Positions 45,641-55,775 of a stretch of 64,000 nucleotides of DNA are shown here, in pieces. The DNA comes from an uncultured Flavobacteriaceae bacterium (GTDB lineage: Bacteria; Bacteroidota; Bacteroidia; Flavobacteriales; Flavobacteriaceae). The position numbers and the translations under genes were made by a program. Position 1 is the first letter of the stretch. Each line of letters opens with the position of its first letter. The notes beneath the pieces are model-generated. The model searched no databases. It was not told the origin of the DNA and saw only the letters and a list, made by a program, of their open reading frames with translations. The DNA is taken from the NCBI GenBank assembly GCA_943789455.1, contig CALSUE010000001.1, positions 561,001 to 625,000 on the forward strand, written 5' to 3'.

Positions 45641-46486
45641 TTAATAATCTCCAAGTGTAACTGGATTTTGATTTAGGGCATCAGCTAACTGATCATCATT
45701 TGGCGCTTTTCCGTGCCATGCATGGGTATGCATCATAAAATCTATTCCATTACCCATCTCAGTGTGTAATAATACACAAACTGGTTTTCCTTTTCCTGTT
45801 TTAGATTTAGCTTCAGAGAGCCCTCTTATAATTGAATTGACATCATTTCCTTTCACTATATCTAGTACTTCCCAACCAAAAGCTTCAAATTTAGCTCTGA
45901 TACTTCCCATTGGTAACACATCATCAGTAGCACCATCAATCTGCTTGCCATTCAAGTCTATAGTAGATATAAGGTTATCTATTTTTTTTGCTGAAGCATA
46001 CATTGCAGATTCCCAAATCTGGCCTTCTTGTAATTCACCATCACCATGAAGTGTGTATATGATTTTATCGTCTCCATTAAGCTTCTTAGCTTCAGCTGCA
46101 CCAATAGCTACAGACATTCCTTGCCCTAAAGAACCAGATGCAATTCTAATACCTGGCAATCCCTCATGTGTTGTTGGATGTCCCTGTAAACGAGTATTCA
46201 TTTTTCTAAAAGTAGCCAATTCTTCCACTGGAAAGAAACCACTTCTAGCTAAAACACTGTAAAAAACAGGTGAGATATGTCCATTAGACAAAAAGAAAAG
46301 ATTCTCATTTTCTCCATCCATTTTAAAATTTGTTGAGTATTCAAGTACTTCTTGATAAAGAACAGTAAAAAACTCTGCACAACCCAATGAACCACCGGGA
46401 TGGCCAGAATTTACAGCGTGAACCATTCTTAAAATATCTCTTCTTACTTGTTGTGTAAAATCTTGTAATTCTTGTGTAGTAGCCAT
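45641..46486 (-). CDS. Transketolase, N-terminal (ThDP-binding) subunit
   Basis: A 281-residue protein equal to the N-terminal third to half of transketolase, the pentose-phosphate enzyme. It has NSGHPGGSLGCAEF, RLQGHPTTHEGLPG, the ThDP motif GDGELQEGQIWESAM and closes at AWHGKAPND. Split transketolases occur in this phylum and need a second subunit with the Pyr and C-terminal domains, usually encoded next door; here the next gene is bshA, past a terminator. The start is ATG 46486 (MATTQELQDF); a longer frame adds an unlikely Leu-rich tail. Confidence 0.9.
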   Translation of the reverse strand: MATTQELQDFTQQVRRDILRMVHAVNSGHPGGSLGCAEFFTVLYQEVLEYSTNFKMDGENENLFFLSNGHISPVFYSVLARSGFFPVEELATFRKMNTRLQGHPTTHEGLPGIRIASGSLGQGMSVAIGAAEAKKLNGDDKIIYTLHGDGELQEGQIWESAMYASAKKIDNLISTIDLNGKQIDGATDDVLPMGSIRAKFEAFGWEVLDIVKGNDVNSIIRGLSEAKSKTGKGKPVCVLLHTEMGNGIDFMMHTHAWHGKAPNDDQLADALNQNPVTLGDY

Positions 46487-46504
46487 TAATAATTGTTTGT
46501 TTAA

Positions 46505-46535
46505 CAAAAGTAAATTTTTAAAAAACAATTGACAA
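46505..46535 (-). promoter_or_regulatory. Promoter of the transketolase gene
   Basis: On the minus strand TTG (46535-46533), 20 bases, then TACTTTTG (46512-46505), a good match to the Bacteroidota consensus, 18 bases before the chosen ATG. Its position supports ATG 46486 over the longer frame. Confidence 0.6.
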
Positions 46536-46570
46536 GGTTTATTTTGATACAAAATTAACAAGGTTATTAA

Positions 46571-47830
46571 CTATGTCTTTTGTTTTTTCTTTTTTGCAGC
46601 AGGAAATAAAACATTATTTAGAATTAAACGATACCCTGGAGATGATGAATGAAGGTCTAATTCGGTTTTTGGATCTCCTACTCTATGAGTATAATCTTCG
46701 GGATCATGACCACCATAAAAAGTAAACATACCTTTTCCTCTTGTACCATGAATATATTTTGCCTCTCTATTTGTTCTATTTTCACCCATAACTAAAACAT
46801 TTGATTTTATTGTTGCTCTATCAAATGAAGTAGTTTGTCCCATAAAACCTTTAACTAATTGTGTATGATTTTGAGTTAACATGGTTGGTACAGGATCCCA
46901 TTTTGCTGAAAACTCAATTAATGAAAAATAATCTGATGTTTTCGGAATAGAACGCTTTCGAGTCATATCTATAGTAGAAAACTCATAAGTCGTAGGATTT
47001 CTAATTAAATTAAAATCCTTGAATGCAAATGTTTTATTAAAATTAATTTTAGATTGATAATTCGATTCTGATGGGTCTCCATCAAACATAGATTCTGCAA
47101 TATCTAGCCCTTCAGATGCTAAAGCGATATCAAAACTATCAGTAGCAGAGCACATCGCAAACATAAATCCACCATTCATAACGTAAGCTTTTAGTTTAAG
47201 GCTAACAGCTAATTTGAGTTGTGAAACCTTATCAAAACCTAAACTTTTGGCAGATTTTTCTGCTCTTATTTTACCATTTACATACCAAGGAGCTGTTCTA
47301 AAAGCTCCATAAAACCGTCCATACTGTCCTGTGAAATCTTCATGATGTAAATGAACCCATTCGTATAATAGCAATTGATCGTTTAATACCTCCTTATCAT
47401 AAATAACATCAAATGGTATTTCAGCATAAGTTAACACCATAGTGACTGCGTCATCCCAAGGCATTTTATCTTTGGGTGAATATACTGCAATCTTGGGCGC
47501 TTTTTCTAAAGTCACAGCTTCTTGATTTTTTGAGGGTGATGAAATATCTTGTAAAATTAATTCTGCTTTTGTATCAGAAATTATTTGGTAAGAAACTCCA
47601 CGAATTTTGCATTCATTTTCTATTAAAGTATTGTTCTCAATTAGAAATGCACCTCCATCATAATTTAATAACCATTTAGCTTTTAATCCAGATTGTAATG
47701 AGAAATAAACAATACCATAAGCCTTAAGATGGTTATTTTGTGTATTATTATTCATTGGAATGTATACAAAAGAAGCCCAAATAAAATTTGACGATAATAA
47801 AAAAACAAAGGCTAGAGCTAATTTTTTCAA
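46571..47830 (-). CDS. Exported protein of a family often labelled asparagine synthetase B; function unknown
   Basis: A 419-residue protein with a signal peptide (to about residue 19, NFIWAS). The body has APKIAVYSPKDKMPWDDAVTM, HLHHEDFTGQYGRFYG, GGFMFAMCSATDSFDIAL, GEASE-like DGDPSESNYQ, and YGGHDPEDYTH. It lacks both the N-terminal Cys glutaminase domain and the PP-loop synthetase domain of AsnB, and it is exported, so that database name is doubtful. The MCSAT stretch looks like a class I amidotransferase-like or ThuA-like fold. It follows the S9 peptidase by 11 bases. Confidence 0.65.
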   Translation of the reverse strand: MKKLALAFVFLLSSNFIWASFVYIPMNNNTQNNHLKAYGIVYFSLQSGLKAKWLLNYDGGAFLIENNTLIENECKIRGVSYQIISDTKAELILQDISSPSKNQEAVTLEKAPKIAVYSPKDKMPWDDAVTMVLTYAEIPFDVIYDKEVLNDQLLLYEWVHLHHEDFTGQYGRFYGAFRTAPWYVNGKIRAEKSAKSLGFDKVSQLKLAVSLKLKAYVMNGGFMFAMCSATDSFDIALASEGLDIAESMFDGDPSESNYQSKINFNKTFAFKDFNLIRNPTTYEFSTIDMTRKRSIPKTSDYFSLIEFSAKWDPVPTMLTQNHTQLVKGFMGQTTSFDRATIKSNVLVMGENRTNREAKYIHGTRGKGMFTFYGGHDPEDYTHRVGDPKTELDLHSSSPGYRLILNNVLFPAAKKKKQKT

Positions 47831-47841
47831 TATATAAGTTT

Positions 47842-49881
47842 CTATTGATCAGATTTAAAATTATATTTTTTTAACCAAGCTAAAGTATGTGCTACTTTGC
47901 TTATCAAATTGCTTGGTTTTCTTGCAATGCCATGAGATGCCTCAGGAATTTCAACTAATACAGTTTCAATTTTACGTAACTTCAAAGCATGATACAACTG
48001 CTTTGCCTCACTAGGAGGTGTCCTTAAATCATTCATCCCTACCATGACCATAGTTGGAGTCTCTACATTGCCTACCAATGATAATGGTGAAAACTTCCAA
48101 TATGTATCAAAATTTTCCCAAGGTTGTCCAGAATATCGAGAATTTGCATACCCAAAATAGTTGTCTGCTACTAAAGTTTTACTTATCCAATTCATTACTG
48201 GTTTTACAACTACAGCAGCTTTAAAACGATTACTTTTACCAATCATCCATGCAGTCATAATACCCCCAGCACTTCCTCCTGTCACAAATAATTGTTGAGG
48301 ATCTGCAACACCATTTTGTACTAAAAAATCAACTCCATCCATAACATCATTATAATCTTGTCCCGGATAATTATTATATAATAAATTTGCAAATTCTTCT
48401 CCATAGCTAGTACTTCCTCTAGGGTTTGGATAAAATACCACATATCCATCTGCAGCATACAATTGGATTTCTGCAGTAAAACGATCACCATAATTTAAAA
48501 TTGGCCCACCATGATTTTCTACTAATAATGGATATTTTTTGGAAGCATCATAAAAAGGGGGTTTTACTATCCATCCCTGAATTTTTCTTCCGTCAAAAGT
48601 AGAAGTATACCAAACCTCTTCTGTTTCTCCTAGTACTCTATGTGCTAAAATATCCTCGTTTAAATTGGTAATTAATTTTGGTGGTTTACTATCTCGTATA
48701 ACGGCAAGTTCGGAGGGGTATTCTGGTCTAGTATGTGTAAACACTAATGTTCCGTTATTGGCAACAGAATACGAACCAGAGGCATAGGGTCTTCCAATAG
48801 TTGTTCCTCCCAAATTATCGGCAAGTTTACTTATTTTACCATTTGTTGTGATATATGCTACTTTTGAATTTCCTTTTTCATCGTATGTACAATACAAGCC
48901 TTTCCCCGACTTATCCCAAGAAATATTTGAAATACTATTGTCAAATTTTTGAGAAACAATTCTCCTATTCTCACCGTCAGAATTCATTAAATACAGCACC
49001 CTATTTTGGTGAGCTTGTGATTTATCTTTATATCCCAAAAAAGCAACTTTTTTACCATTTGGAGAAACTTTAGGAGAAAAATCAGGTCCATTTTGAGAGG
49101 TAAGAACACTAATTTTTTTTGAATAAATATCTACACTGTAAATTTCACTATTTCTAAAGTCGTATTCCCAATTTTCAACTCGATTTGCCGAAAAATATAT
49201 AGAATTATTATTTGGAGAAAAAGATAAACTACCCGAATGATTATAGTTACCACTGGTTACTTGTCTAGGTGTACCTCCCTGAGCAGGTATTGTATAAATA
49301 TGTGTAAATCCTGGATTCATATACCCTCTTCCGTCTGCCTCATGCTTTAATCTGTTAGTAATTCTTGCAGGTTTTGCCCAATTTGCTCCCTTTGGTTTTT
49401 TAGGCATCTTAACAATAACAGGTGAATTTTGTGCTTTAAACATAGTAAAAGCTAATTGTTTTCCATCGGGTGACCAGGTTAAATTACCTGGAGACATTTC
49501 TAATTGAGATAATTTTGCAATTTGCCCAGTTAAAACCCAATACATATATAACTCTGAACCTTCATCTGTACTACTAACAAAAGCAATACGATTTCCATCT
49601 GGTGACCATCTTGCATTTGATTCATTAACTTCTCTTGAAGTTAGTTTTCTGTGCGAAGAACCATCTGTATTAAGAATCCAAAGATTTCCTCTAGATCTAT
49701 CTTTCATAATATCAAAGCCATTTCTTCTATAGATTATTTGAGAAGCATCTGGAGATATTTGTGGATCTGAAACCCATTCTAAAGAGAAAACATCTAAAGG
49801 TTGAAATGGTATTTTATCCTCCTGGGAAACCAGTAGAAAATGGTTGCAACAAAAAAGTATTAAAATTAGAATACGTTTCAT
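47842..49881 (-). CDS. S9 family prolyl oligopeptidase-type peptidase
   Basis: A 679-residue exported serine peptidase. A signal peptide (to about 20) leads into a beta-propeller with repeated WSPDGNRIAF / WSPDGKQLAF / FSPNNNSIYF units (about 40-400), and then an alpha/beta-hydrolase domain. Catalytic Ser537 is in GGSAGG, with Asp in MVGMNDLRTPP and His in EASHGIA. The layout fits dipeptidyl or acylaminoacyl peptidases; exact specificity is unclear. It is co-oriented with the downstream unknown exported protein. Confidence 0.93.
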   Translation of the reverse strand: MKRILILILFCCNHFLLVSQEDKIPFQPLDVFSLEWVSDPQISPDASQIIYRRNGFDIMKDRSRGNLWILNTDGSSHRKLTSREVNESNARWSPDGNRIAFVSSTDEGSELYMYWVLTGQIAKLSQLEMSPGNLTWSPDGKQLAFTMFKAQNSPVIVKMPKKPKGANWAKPARITNRLKHEADGRGYMNPGFTHIYTIPAQGGTPRQVTSGNYNHSGSLSFSPNNNSIYFSANRVENWEYDFRNSEIYSVDIYSKKISVLTSQNGPDFSPKVSPNGKKVAFLGYKDKSQAHQNRVLYLMNSDGENRRIVSQKFDNSISNISWDKSGKGLYCTYDEKGNSKVAYITTNGKISKLADNLGGTTIGRPYASGSYSVANNGTLVFTHTRPEYPSELAVIRDSKPPKLITNLNEDILAHRVLGETEEVWYTSTFDGRKIQGWIVKPPFYDASKKYPLLVENHGGPILNYGDRFTAEIQLYAADGYVVFYPNPRGSTSYGEEFANLLYNNYPGQDYNDVMDGVDFLVQNGVADPQQLFVTGGSAGGIMTAWMIGKSNRFKAAVVVKPVMNWISKTLVADNYFGYANSRYSGQPWENFDTYWKFSPLSLVGNVETPTMVMVGMNDLRTPPSEAKQLYHALKLRKIETVLVEIPEASHGIARKPSNLISKVAHTLAWLKKYNFKSDQ

Positions 49882-49922
49882 ATAGATAGTATTAAGTTAA
49901 TAAGAGTTTATTGATTATAATT

Positions 49923-51446
49923 TTAAAAAGGGACATCGCCTTCATCAATTTCAAAGGCATCTTTTGGTTCTATTCGTGTATCTGGAAAAACGTCTTCAGT
50001 AAAATCTGTATTCATACTAGACTGAAATTCACTACTAAAACCTTCTTCTAAATCTGAAAATTTAGCTAAATGTCCAGTAAACTTTAAACGAATATTATCT
50101 AGTCCACCATTTCTATGTTTTGCAATGATGAATTCACCCTGACCCTCACAAGGAGTGTGTTCATCGTCATCCCATTCTGTCATTCCATAATATTCTGGTC
50201 GAAAAATAAATGAAACAATATCTGCATCTTGTTCAATTGCACCAGATTCACGTAAATCTGATAATAGAGGTCTCTTACTACCTCCTCTGGTCTCTACTGC
50301 TCTAGATAATTGAGAAAGGGCTATCACAGGAACTTCTAATTCTTTTGCTAAAGCCTTTAAATTCCTTGAAATCATAGAGATTTCTTGCTCTCTATTTCCA
50401 CCACCTTTATTGTTGTTTCCAGCAGTCATCAATTGTAAATAATCTATTACTATAATCCTTACATTATGTTGAGAAACCAATCTTCTTGCTTTTGCTCGTA
50501 AGTCAAAAATTGATAATGATGGTGTATCATCTATAAATATTGGAGCATCAGATAATCGTTTTACTTTCACATTCAACTGCTCCCATTCATGAGGCTCTAA
50601 ATTTCCTTTACGAAGTTTTTCTGAAGTTAATCCAGTTTCGGAAGAAATCATTCTAGTTATTAATTGAACAGAAGACATCTCTAAAGAAAAAACAGCAACA
50701 GCATGATTAAAATCAATTGCCATATTTTTAGCCATAGAAATAACAAAAGCAGTTTTTCCCATACCAGGACGGGCTGCAATAATTATTAAATCTGAGGGTT
50801 GCCATCCTGAAGTAATCGCATCTAGTTTTGTAAAACCTGTAGCTAGACCGCTCATGCCTTCTTTATTTGAAATTTCTTGAATCTTGGTTAAAGCTTGTTT
50901 AACAAGATCACTAGCCCCCTCCGAACTTTTCTTTAGATTCCCCTGAGTTACCTCAAATAATTTTGCTTCTGCATTATCTAATAAATCAAATACATCTGCA
51001 GTTTCATCATAAGCATTCTCAATAATGTCACTAGAAATACTTATCAGTCTTCGTTGAATATATTTTTGAAGAATTATTCTTGCATGAAATTCTATATGAG
51101 CAGAAGATGCTACTTTTTGGGTTAATCTAATCAAATGAAAATCACCACCAACTAAATCAAGTTTTGCATTTTTTCTTAAAGCGTTAGAAACCGTTAACAA
51201 ATCTATAGGTTTAGATTCTTGGAATAGGTCATAAATAACTCTGTAAATCTCTTGATGTTTCAATTCGTAAAATGCGTCTGGATGCAAGATATCTATAACG
51301 TCATCTATCCCTTTTTTGTCAATCATCATGGCACCAAGGACGGCCTCTTCTAAATCTACTGCTTGAGGTGGTATTTTCCCTTTTTCTAAACTGATAATTT
51401 TAGCTTTATCTATTTTTTTACCACTAAATGATTGTGTTTTTTCCAT
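49923..51446 (-). CDS. dnaB: Replicative DNA helicase DnaB
   Basis: DnaB is the hexameric helicase of the replication fork. The 507-residue product has an N-terminal helical domain (PPQAVDLEEAVLGAMM, near 26-41), Walker A AARPGMGKTAFV near 225, the Walker B-like VIDYLQLM, and the conserved PVIALSQLSRAVETR and SDLRESGAIEQDAD. There is no intein. The C-terminal 60 residues are acidic and specific to the lineage. A TACATTTG box lies just upstream. Confidence 0.96.
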   Translation of the reverse strand: MEKTQSFSGKKIDKAKIISLEKGKIPPQAVDLEEAVLGAMMIDKKGIDDVIDILHPDAFYELKHQEIYRVIYDLFQESKPIDLLTVSNALRKNAKLDLVGGDFHLIRLTQKVASSAHIEFHARIILQKYIQRRLISISSDIIENAYDETADVFDLLDNAEAKLFEVTQGNLKKSSEGASDLVKQALTKIQEISNKEGMSGLATGFTKLDAITSGWQPSDLIIIAARPGMGKTAFVISMAKNMAIDFNHAVAVFSLEMSSVQLITRMISSETGLTSEKLRKGNLEPHEWEQLNVKVKRLSDAPIFIDDTPSLSIFDLRAKARRLVSQHNVRIIVIDYLQLMTAGNNNKGGGNREQEISMISRNLKALAKELEVPVIALSQLSRAVETRGGSKRPLLSDLRESGAIEQDADIVSFIFRPEYYGMTEWDDDEHTPCEGQGEFIIAKHRNGGLDNIRLKFTGHLAKFSDLEEGFSSEFQSSMNTDFTEDVFPDTRIEPKDAFEIDEGDVPF

Positions 51447-51451
51447 AGTAA

Positions 51452-51459
51452 CAAATGTA
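51452..51459 (-). promoter_or_regulatory. -7 element of dnaB
   Basis: TACATTTG on the minus strand matches TAnnTTTG but lies only 5 bases before the dnaB ATG, so the leader would be nearly absent. No -33 TTG is obvious. Confidence 0.35.
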
Positions 51460-51585
51460 TATTTTTACTTGTAATTGAGGATTCTCTTATTGGTTTTTAT
51501 TTTTACACAAGATTTGTTAACCAAATTGTTATTATCATGTTAACAAAGTATAAAGTTCTATAATTCTTTCTGTATTTTTACCAAC

Positions 51586-52665
51586 ATGAAGATAAAAAAA
51601 AGAAATATTTATCTGACCCTTTTTTTAGGAATCCAAATGCTAATAATGAAATGGATTGAATACAATCCCTCTTTTGTTGAAGCCTATTATTCTAGAGGGA
51701 TATATCCATACATAAGCTCTCTTCTAAGAATTTTATTTGGATGGATGCCTTTTTCTTTTGGAGATCTTATCATTTTATTTTTTACTTTATACAGCATTTA
51801 TATCATTTATAAATTGGTGTCAACACGCTTTAAAAATTTGATCTCTAAACTGTTAGGGGTTACCTCATTTATCTCAATAATTTATTTTTTGTTTTATATG
51901 TTATGGGGGTTAAATTATTTTAGAGAGCCTTTATATAAAAACCTAGAGTTCAAAACCACTTCATATAACAATGAGGATTTGATTAACCTTACCAAATATT
52001 TAGTTACTAAATTAAATCAATCTCATTTAGCGATCACAAAATCAGATTCGTTAAGCGTAACTGTACCTCATTCAAATCAAGACATTTACTTACTTGCCAA
52101 AAAAGGATATAAAAAATTAGCTCAAAATAATTCTCTATTTACTTACAAATATGGTAAAGCAAAAAATTCGCTAATAAGTATTTTTCAATCTTACAATGGA
52201 ACTTCAGGTTATCTAAATCCATTTACAGGAGAAGCGCAAGTAAATAGATTAATACCAAAAACTATTTTACCAACAACCACTGCCCACGAAATGGCTCACC
52301 AAATTGGTTTTGCTGCAGAAAATGAAGCTAATTTTGTAGGTTTTTTAGCAGCACTGTCAAATGATGATCTATACTTTAAGTATTCTGCATATAGGATGGC
52401 CACTAGGTACGCCATATTCGAATTGTATAAAAGAGATAAAGAAATTTTTAAAGAGGTTTACAAAACTATAAATCAGGGAATTTTAATTGATTTTAAAACA
52501 TCATCTGATTTCTGGAATACATATAAAAATCCCTTTGAGCCAATTGTAAAAAAAGGATACAATGCCTATTTAAAATCGAACAACCAAGATAAAGGTATAC
52601 GTTCCTACAATTATGTTGTAGATTTATTGATTAACTTTTTCAAAATATCCAACAATAAAACATAA
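51586..52665 (+). CDS. DUF3810 membrane protein with zinc-metalloprotease-like motif
   Basis: A 359-residue inner-membrane protein. Three hydrophobic helices in the first 115 residues are followed by a soluble domain with TTAHEMAHQIGFAAENEANF, which holds HEMAH (residues 234-238) and a Glu pair 8-11 residues later, like the HExxH zinc site with a gluzincin-type third ligand. DUF3810 is uncharacterised to my knowledge; peptidase activity is plausible but unproven. It stands alone between dnaB and the amidohydrolase genes. Confidence 0.85.
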   Translation: MKIKKRNIYLTLFLGIQMLIMKWIEYNPSFVEAYYSRGIYPYISSLLRILFGWMPFSFGDLIILFFTLYSIYIIYKLVSTRFKNLISKLLGVTSFISIIYFLFYMLWGLNYFREPLYKNLEFKTTSYNNEDLINLTKYLVTKLNQSHLAITKSDSLSVTVPHSNQDIYLLAKKGYKKLAQNNSLFTYKYGKAKNSLISIFQSYNGTSGYLNPFTGEAQVNRLIPKTILPTTTAHEMAHQIGFAAENEANFVGFLAALSNDDLYFKYSAYRMATRYAIFELYKRDKEIFKEVYKTINQGILIDFKTSSDFWNTYKNPFEPIVKKGYNAYLKSNNQDKGIRSYNYVVDLLINFFKISNNKT

Positions 52666-52822
52666 TTATTTAGTTAAATACTTATCAAATAATTTAAACA
52701 ACGGGGCCACTTATTAAAGATATATAAACACTGTTTATGCTCATAAAGTTTTGTTAAAAACAAAAAATAAATACCTGATTTGATTATACTTCCTATAGAT
52801 TTATAAAATAAATACTAATTAA

Positions 52823-55774
52823 ATGAAAAAAGCACTTTTAGTACTTACGCTTTTATTAGCTACTTTAACAAAAGCACAAGAATACTTTCCAGTAAATACT
52901 GGTGTAAAAACATCAAAGAATACAATGGTTGCATTCAAAAATGCCACCATTTACGTGAATTCTGATAAAATTCTAAAAAAAGCTACCTTATTAATTAAGG
53001 ATGGTAAGATTGTTTCTATTGGAAAATCTGTAAAAATTCCTGAAGGAACTCCATCTGTAGATTTAAGTGGAAAAATAATTTACCCCTCTTTTATAGATAT
53101 TTATTCTGATTTTGGAATTAATAAACCTAAAAGAGATTTTTCAAGAGGAAGGAGACCTCAATATGATGCAGAGAGAAAAGGGTACTATTGGAATGACCAC
53201 ATTCGACCAGAAACATCATCACATTCACTTTTTAAATTTGATCCCAAGAAATCTAAAGAATATTTAAAAGCTGGATTTGGTACAGTTAATATACATTCAC
53301 AAGATGGTATTATGAGAGGAAGTGGAATGTTAGTTTCTCTTAATCCAAATTCAAACAATGCATATAGAATCTTGGATGATAATTCAGGGCAATATCTTTC
53401 ATTTTCTAAAAGTGTAAAATCAAGACAATCATATCCAACCTCTAGAATGGGTGCTATTGCGCTTCTTCGTCAAACTTATCTTGATGCTAATTGGTACGCA
53501 AACGGAAAAATGAAGAATAAAGACTTATCATTAGATGCACTTAACAAAAACAAAAATGAATCACAAATCTTTGAAACAGGAAGTCATATAGATGCTGTAA
53601 GAGCTGATAAAGTTGGAGACGAATTTGGCATTCAATATACTATTGTAGGGTCTGGAGATGAATTTGAAAGAATACAAGATATAAAAAACACCAATGCAAA
53701 ATTTATCATTCCAATTAATTTCAGAGTTGCATATGATGTTGCAGATCCATTGTTAACTCAACATGTAGATTTGAGTGAAATGCGTAAATGGAATCAAGAA
53801 CCCTCCAACTTAAGTGTTTTATCTAATAATGAAATAACTTTTGCTTTAACTACCCATAAATTAAAATCAATAAGTTCTTTTCATAAAAATTTAAGAAAAG
53901 CAATCAAATATGGTTTCAATAAAAAAAATGCATTGGCAGCACTTACTTCTATACCTGCTGAAATACTAGGTAATGATAAAATTGGAAATCTAAATGTTGG
54001 AAGTTATGCTAATTTTATTATTACATCGGGTGATGTTTTTGATTCTAAAACAACCATTCATGAAAACTGGGTTCAAGGAGATAGAAACGTTATCAATGAT
54101 ATGAATATTAAAGATATTACAGGTGACTATATCTTAAGTGTGAATGATCAAAAATACAATTTATCAATCACAGGAAAAGGAGCTAAACAAAGAGGAAATT
54201 TAACAATAGGGGATGAAAAGATAAAATCAACTTTTTCCTTTAAAAATAATTGGGTTTCTATTACAGTGAACAATAACAGTACTTACACTAGAATATTAGG
54301 AAAAATATCCTACAGTTCTAATGAAATAAATGGAACTGCTTTTGACAGTGCAGGAAATCAAACTTCATGGACTGCTACAAAAATTGTTAAAGAGGAAGAA
54401 AAAAAGAAAAAATTCACAAATGATAAAGAGAATAAAATTGTTCTTCACCCTGTATCTTTTCCTAACATAGGATTTGGAAATTTTACACAACCAAAACAAC
54501 AAACTATTTTAGTGAAAAATACGACAGTTTGGACTAGTGAAGCTGAGGGGATTTTAAGAAATACAGATGTATTGCTTAAAAATGGTAAAATTGTTCAAAT
54601 TGGCAGTAATTTAATAGATAAAAAAGCTTTAGTGATAGATGGTAAGGGAAAACATCTAACTGCAGGTATAGTTGACGAACACTCACATATAGCAGCGTCA
54701 GCTATTAATGAGGGGGGTCACAACTCAACAGCAGAAGTAACAATAGAAGATGTTGTAGATCCAACTGACATTAATATTTACAGAAATCTTTCAGGAGGTA
54801 CTACTTCTATTCAAATTCTTCATGGCTCTGCAAATCCAATTGGAGGTCGTTCGGCTATTATTAAATTAAAATGGGGAGAAAATGCTGAAAACTTAATTTA
54901 TGATAACTCCCCTAAATTCATAAAGTTTGCTTTGGGTGAAAATGTAAAACAATCTAGATCAAATACAAGTTACAGGTTTCCACAAACACGTATGGGGGTT
55001 GAACAAGTTTTTACAGATTACTTTCAAAGAGCCAAAGAATATGATCTTATTAAGAAAAGTGGTCAACCCTACAGAAAAGATTTAGAAATGGAAACTTTAG
55101 CAGAAATCTTAAATAAAGAACGCTTTATTTCCTGTCATTCCTATGTTCAGAGTGAAATTAATATGCTAATGAAAGTTGCTGAAAAATTCAACTTCAATGT
55201 AAATACTTTTACACATATTTTAGAAGGATATAAGGTAGCTGATAAAATGAAAGAACACGGTGTTGGTGGATCTACCTTCTCAGATTGGTGGGCCTATAAG
55301 TATGAAGTTAATGATGCTATCCCATATAATGCCGCAATTATGCATAATGCTGGTGTTACTGTTGCCATTAATTCAGATGATAGGGAAATGTCAAGAAGAT
55401 TAAATCAAGAGGCTGCAAAAACTGTAAAATATGGTGGGATGTCAGAATTAGAAGCATGGAAAATGGTTACCATAAATCCAGCAAAACTTTTACATATAGA
55501 TAATAGAGTTGGAAGTATTAAAGTTGGGAAAGATGCCGATGTTGTCATATGGAGTGATCATCCCTTATCTATATATGCTAAAGCAGAAAAAACAATTATA
55601 GAGGGTAAGATTTATTTTGACATAAAAGATGACGAAAGAAAAAGAACAGCCATTAAATTAGAGAAAGCAAAACTCATTAACTTAATGTTAAAAGATAAAA
55701 TGGGTGGTGGTAAAACACAATTACCAAAGAAAAGAAAGGATAGAAATTTTCATTGTGATACAAAAGAAATATAA
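52823..55774 (+). CDS. Tandem amidohydrolase-family protein (two modules)
   Basis: A 983-residue exported protein made of two amidohydrolase modules. A signal peptide ends at TKAQE. Module 1 (about 30-430) keeps the fold (KIIYPSFIDIYSDFG, then NLNVGSYANFII) but lacks the HxH metal motif. After a linker domain, module 2 (about 555-950) has VDEHSHIA with His620 and His622, FISCHSYV, FTHILEG and the catalytic Asp in INSDDRE, so it looks active. The substrate is unknown; imidazolone or dipeptide-like hydrolysis would fit relatives. The second amidohydrolase gene follows after one base. Confidence 0.9.
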   Translation: MKKALLVLTLLLATLTKAQEYFPVNTGVKTSKNTMVAFKNATIYVNSDKILKKATLLIKDGKIVSIGKSVKIPEGTPSVDLSGKIIYPSFIDIYSDFGINKPKRDFSRGRRPQYDAERKGYYWNDHIRPETSSHSLFKFDPKKSKEYLKAGFGTVNIHSQDGIMRGSGMLVSLNPNSNNAYRILDDNSGQYLSFSKSVKSRQSYPTSRMGAIALLRQTYLDANWYANGKMKNKDLSLDALNKNKNESQIFETGSHIDAVRADKVGDEFGIQYTIVGSGDEFERIQDIKNTNAKFIIPINFRVAYDVADPLLTQHVDLSEMRKWNQEPSNLSVLSNNEITFALTTHKLKSISSFHKNLRKAIKYGFNKKNALAALTSIPAEILGNDKIGNLNVGSYANFIITSGDVFDSKTTIHENWVQGDRNVINDMNIKDITGDYILSVNDQKYNLSITGKGAKQRGNLTIGDEKIKSTFSFKNNWVSITVNNNSTYTRILGKISYSSNEINGTAFDSAGNQTSWTATKIVKEEEKKKKFTNDKENKIVLHPVSFPNIGFGNFTQPKQQTILVKNTTVWTSEAEGILRNTDVLLKNGKIVQIGSNLIDKKALVIDGKGKHLTAGIVDEHSHIAASAINEGGHNSTAEVTIEDVVDPTDINIYRNLSGGTTSIQILHGSANPIGGRSAIIKLKWGENAENLIYDNSPKFIKFALGENVKQSRSNTSYRFPQTRMGVEQVFTDYFQRAKEYDLIKKSGQPYRKDLEMETLAEILNKERFISCHSYVQSEINMLMKVAEKFNFNVNTFTHILEGYKVADKMKEHGVGGSTFSDWWAYKYEVNDAIPYNAAIMHNAGVTVAINSDDREMSRRLNQEAAKTVKYGGMSELEAWKMVTINPAKLLHIDNRVGSIKVGKDADVVIWSDHPLSIYAKAEKTIIEGKIYFDIKDDERKRTAIKLEKAKLINLMLKDKMGGGKTQLPKKRKDRNFHCDTKEI

Positions 55775-55775
55775 A

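Noticed and set aside
55704..55775. Longer N-terminus for the second amidohydrolase
   Set aside because: The extension lies inside the preceding gene and would bury the clear signal peptide that starts at 55776.
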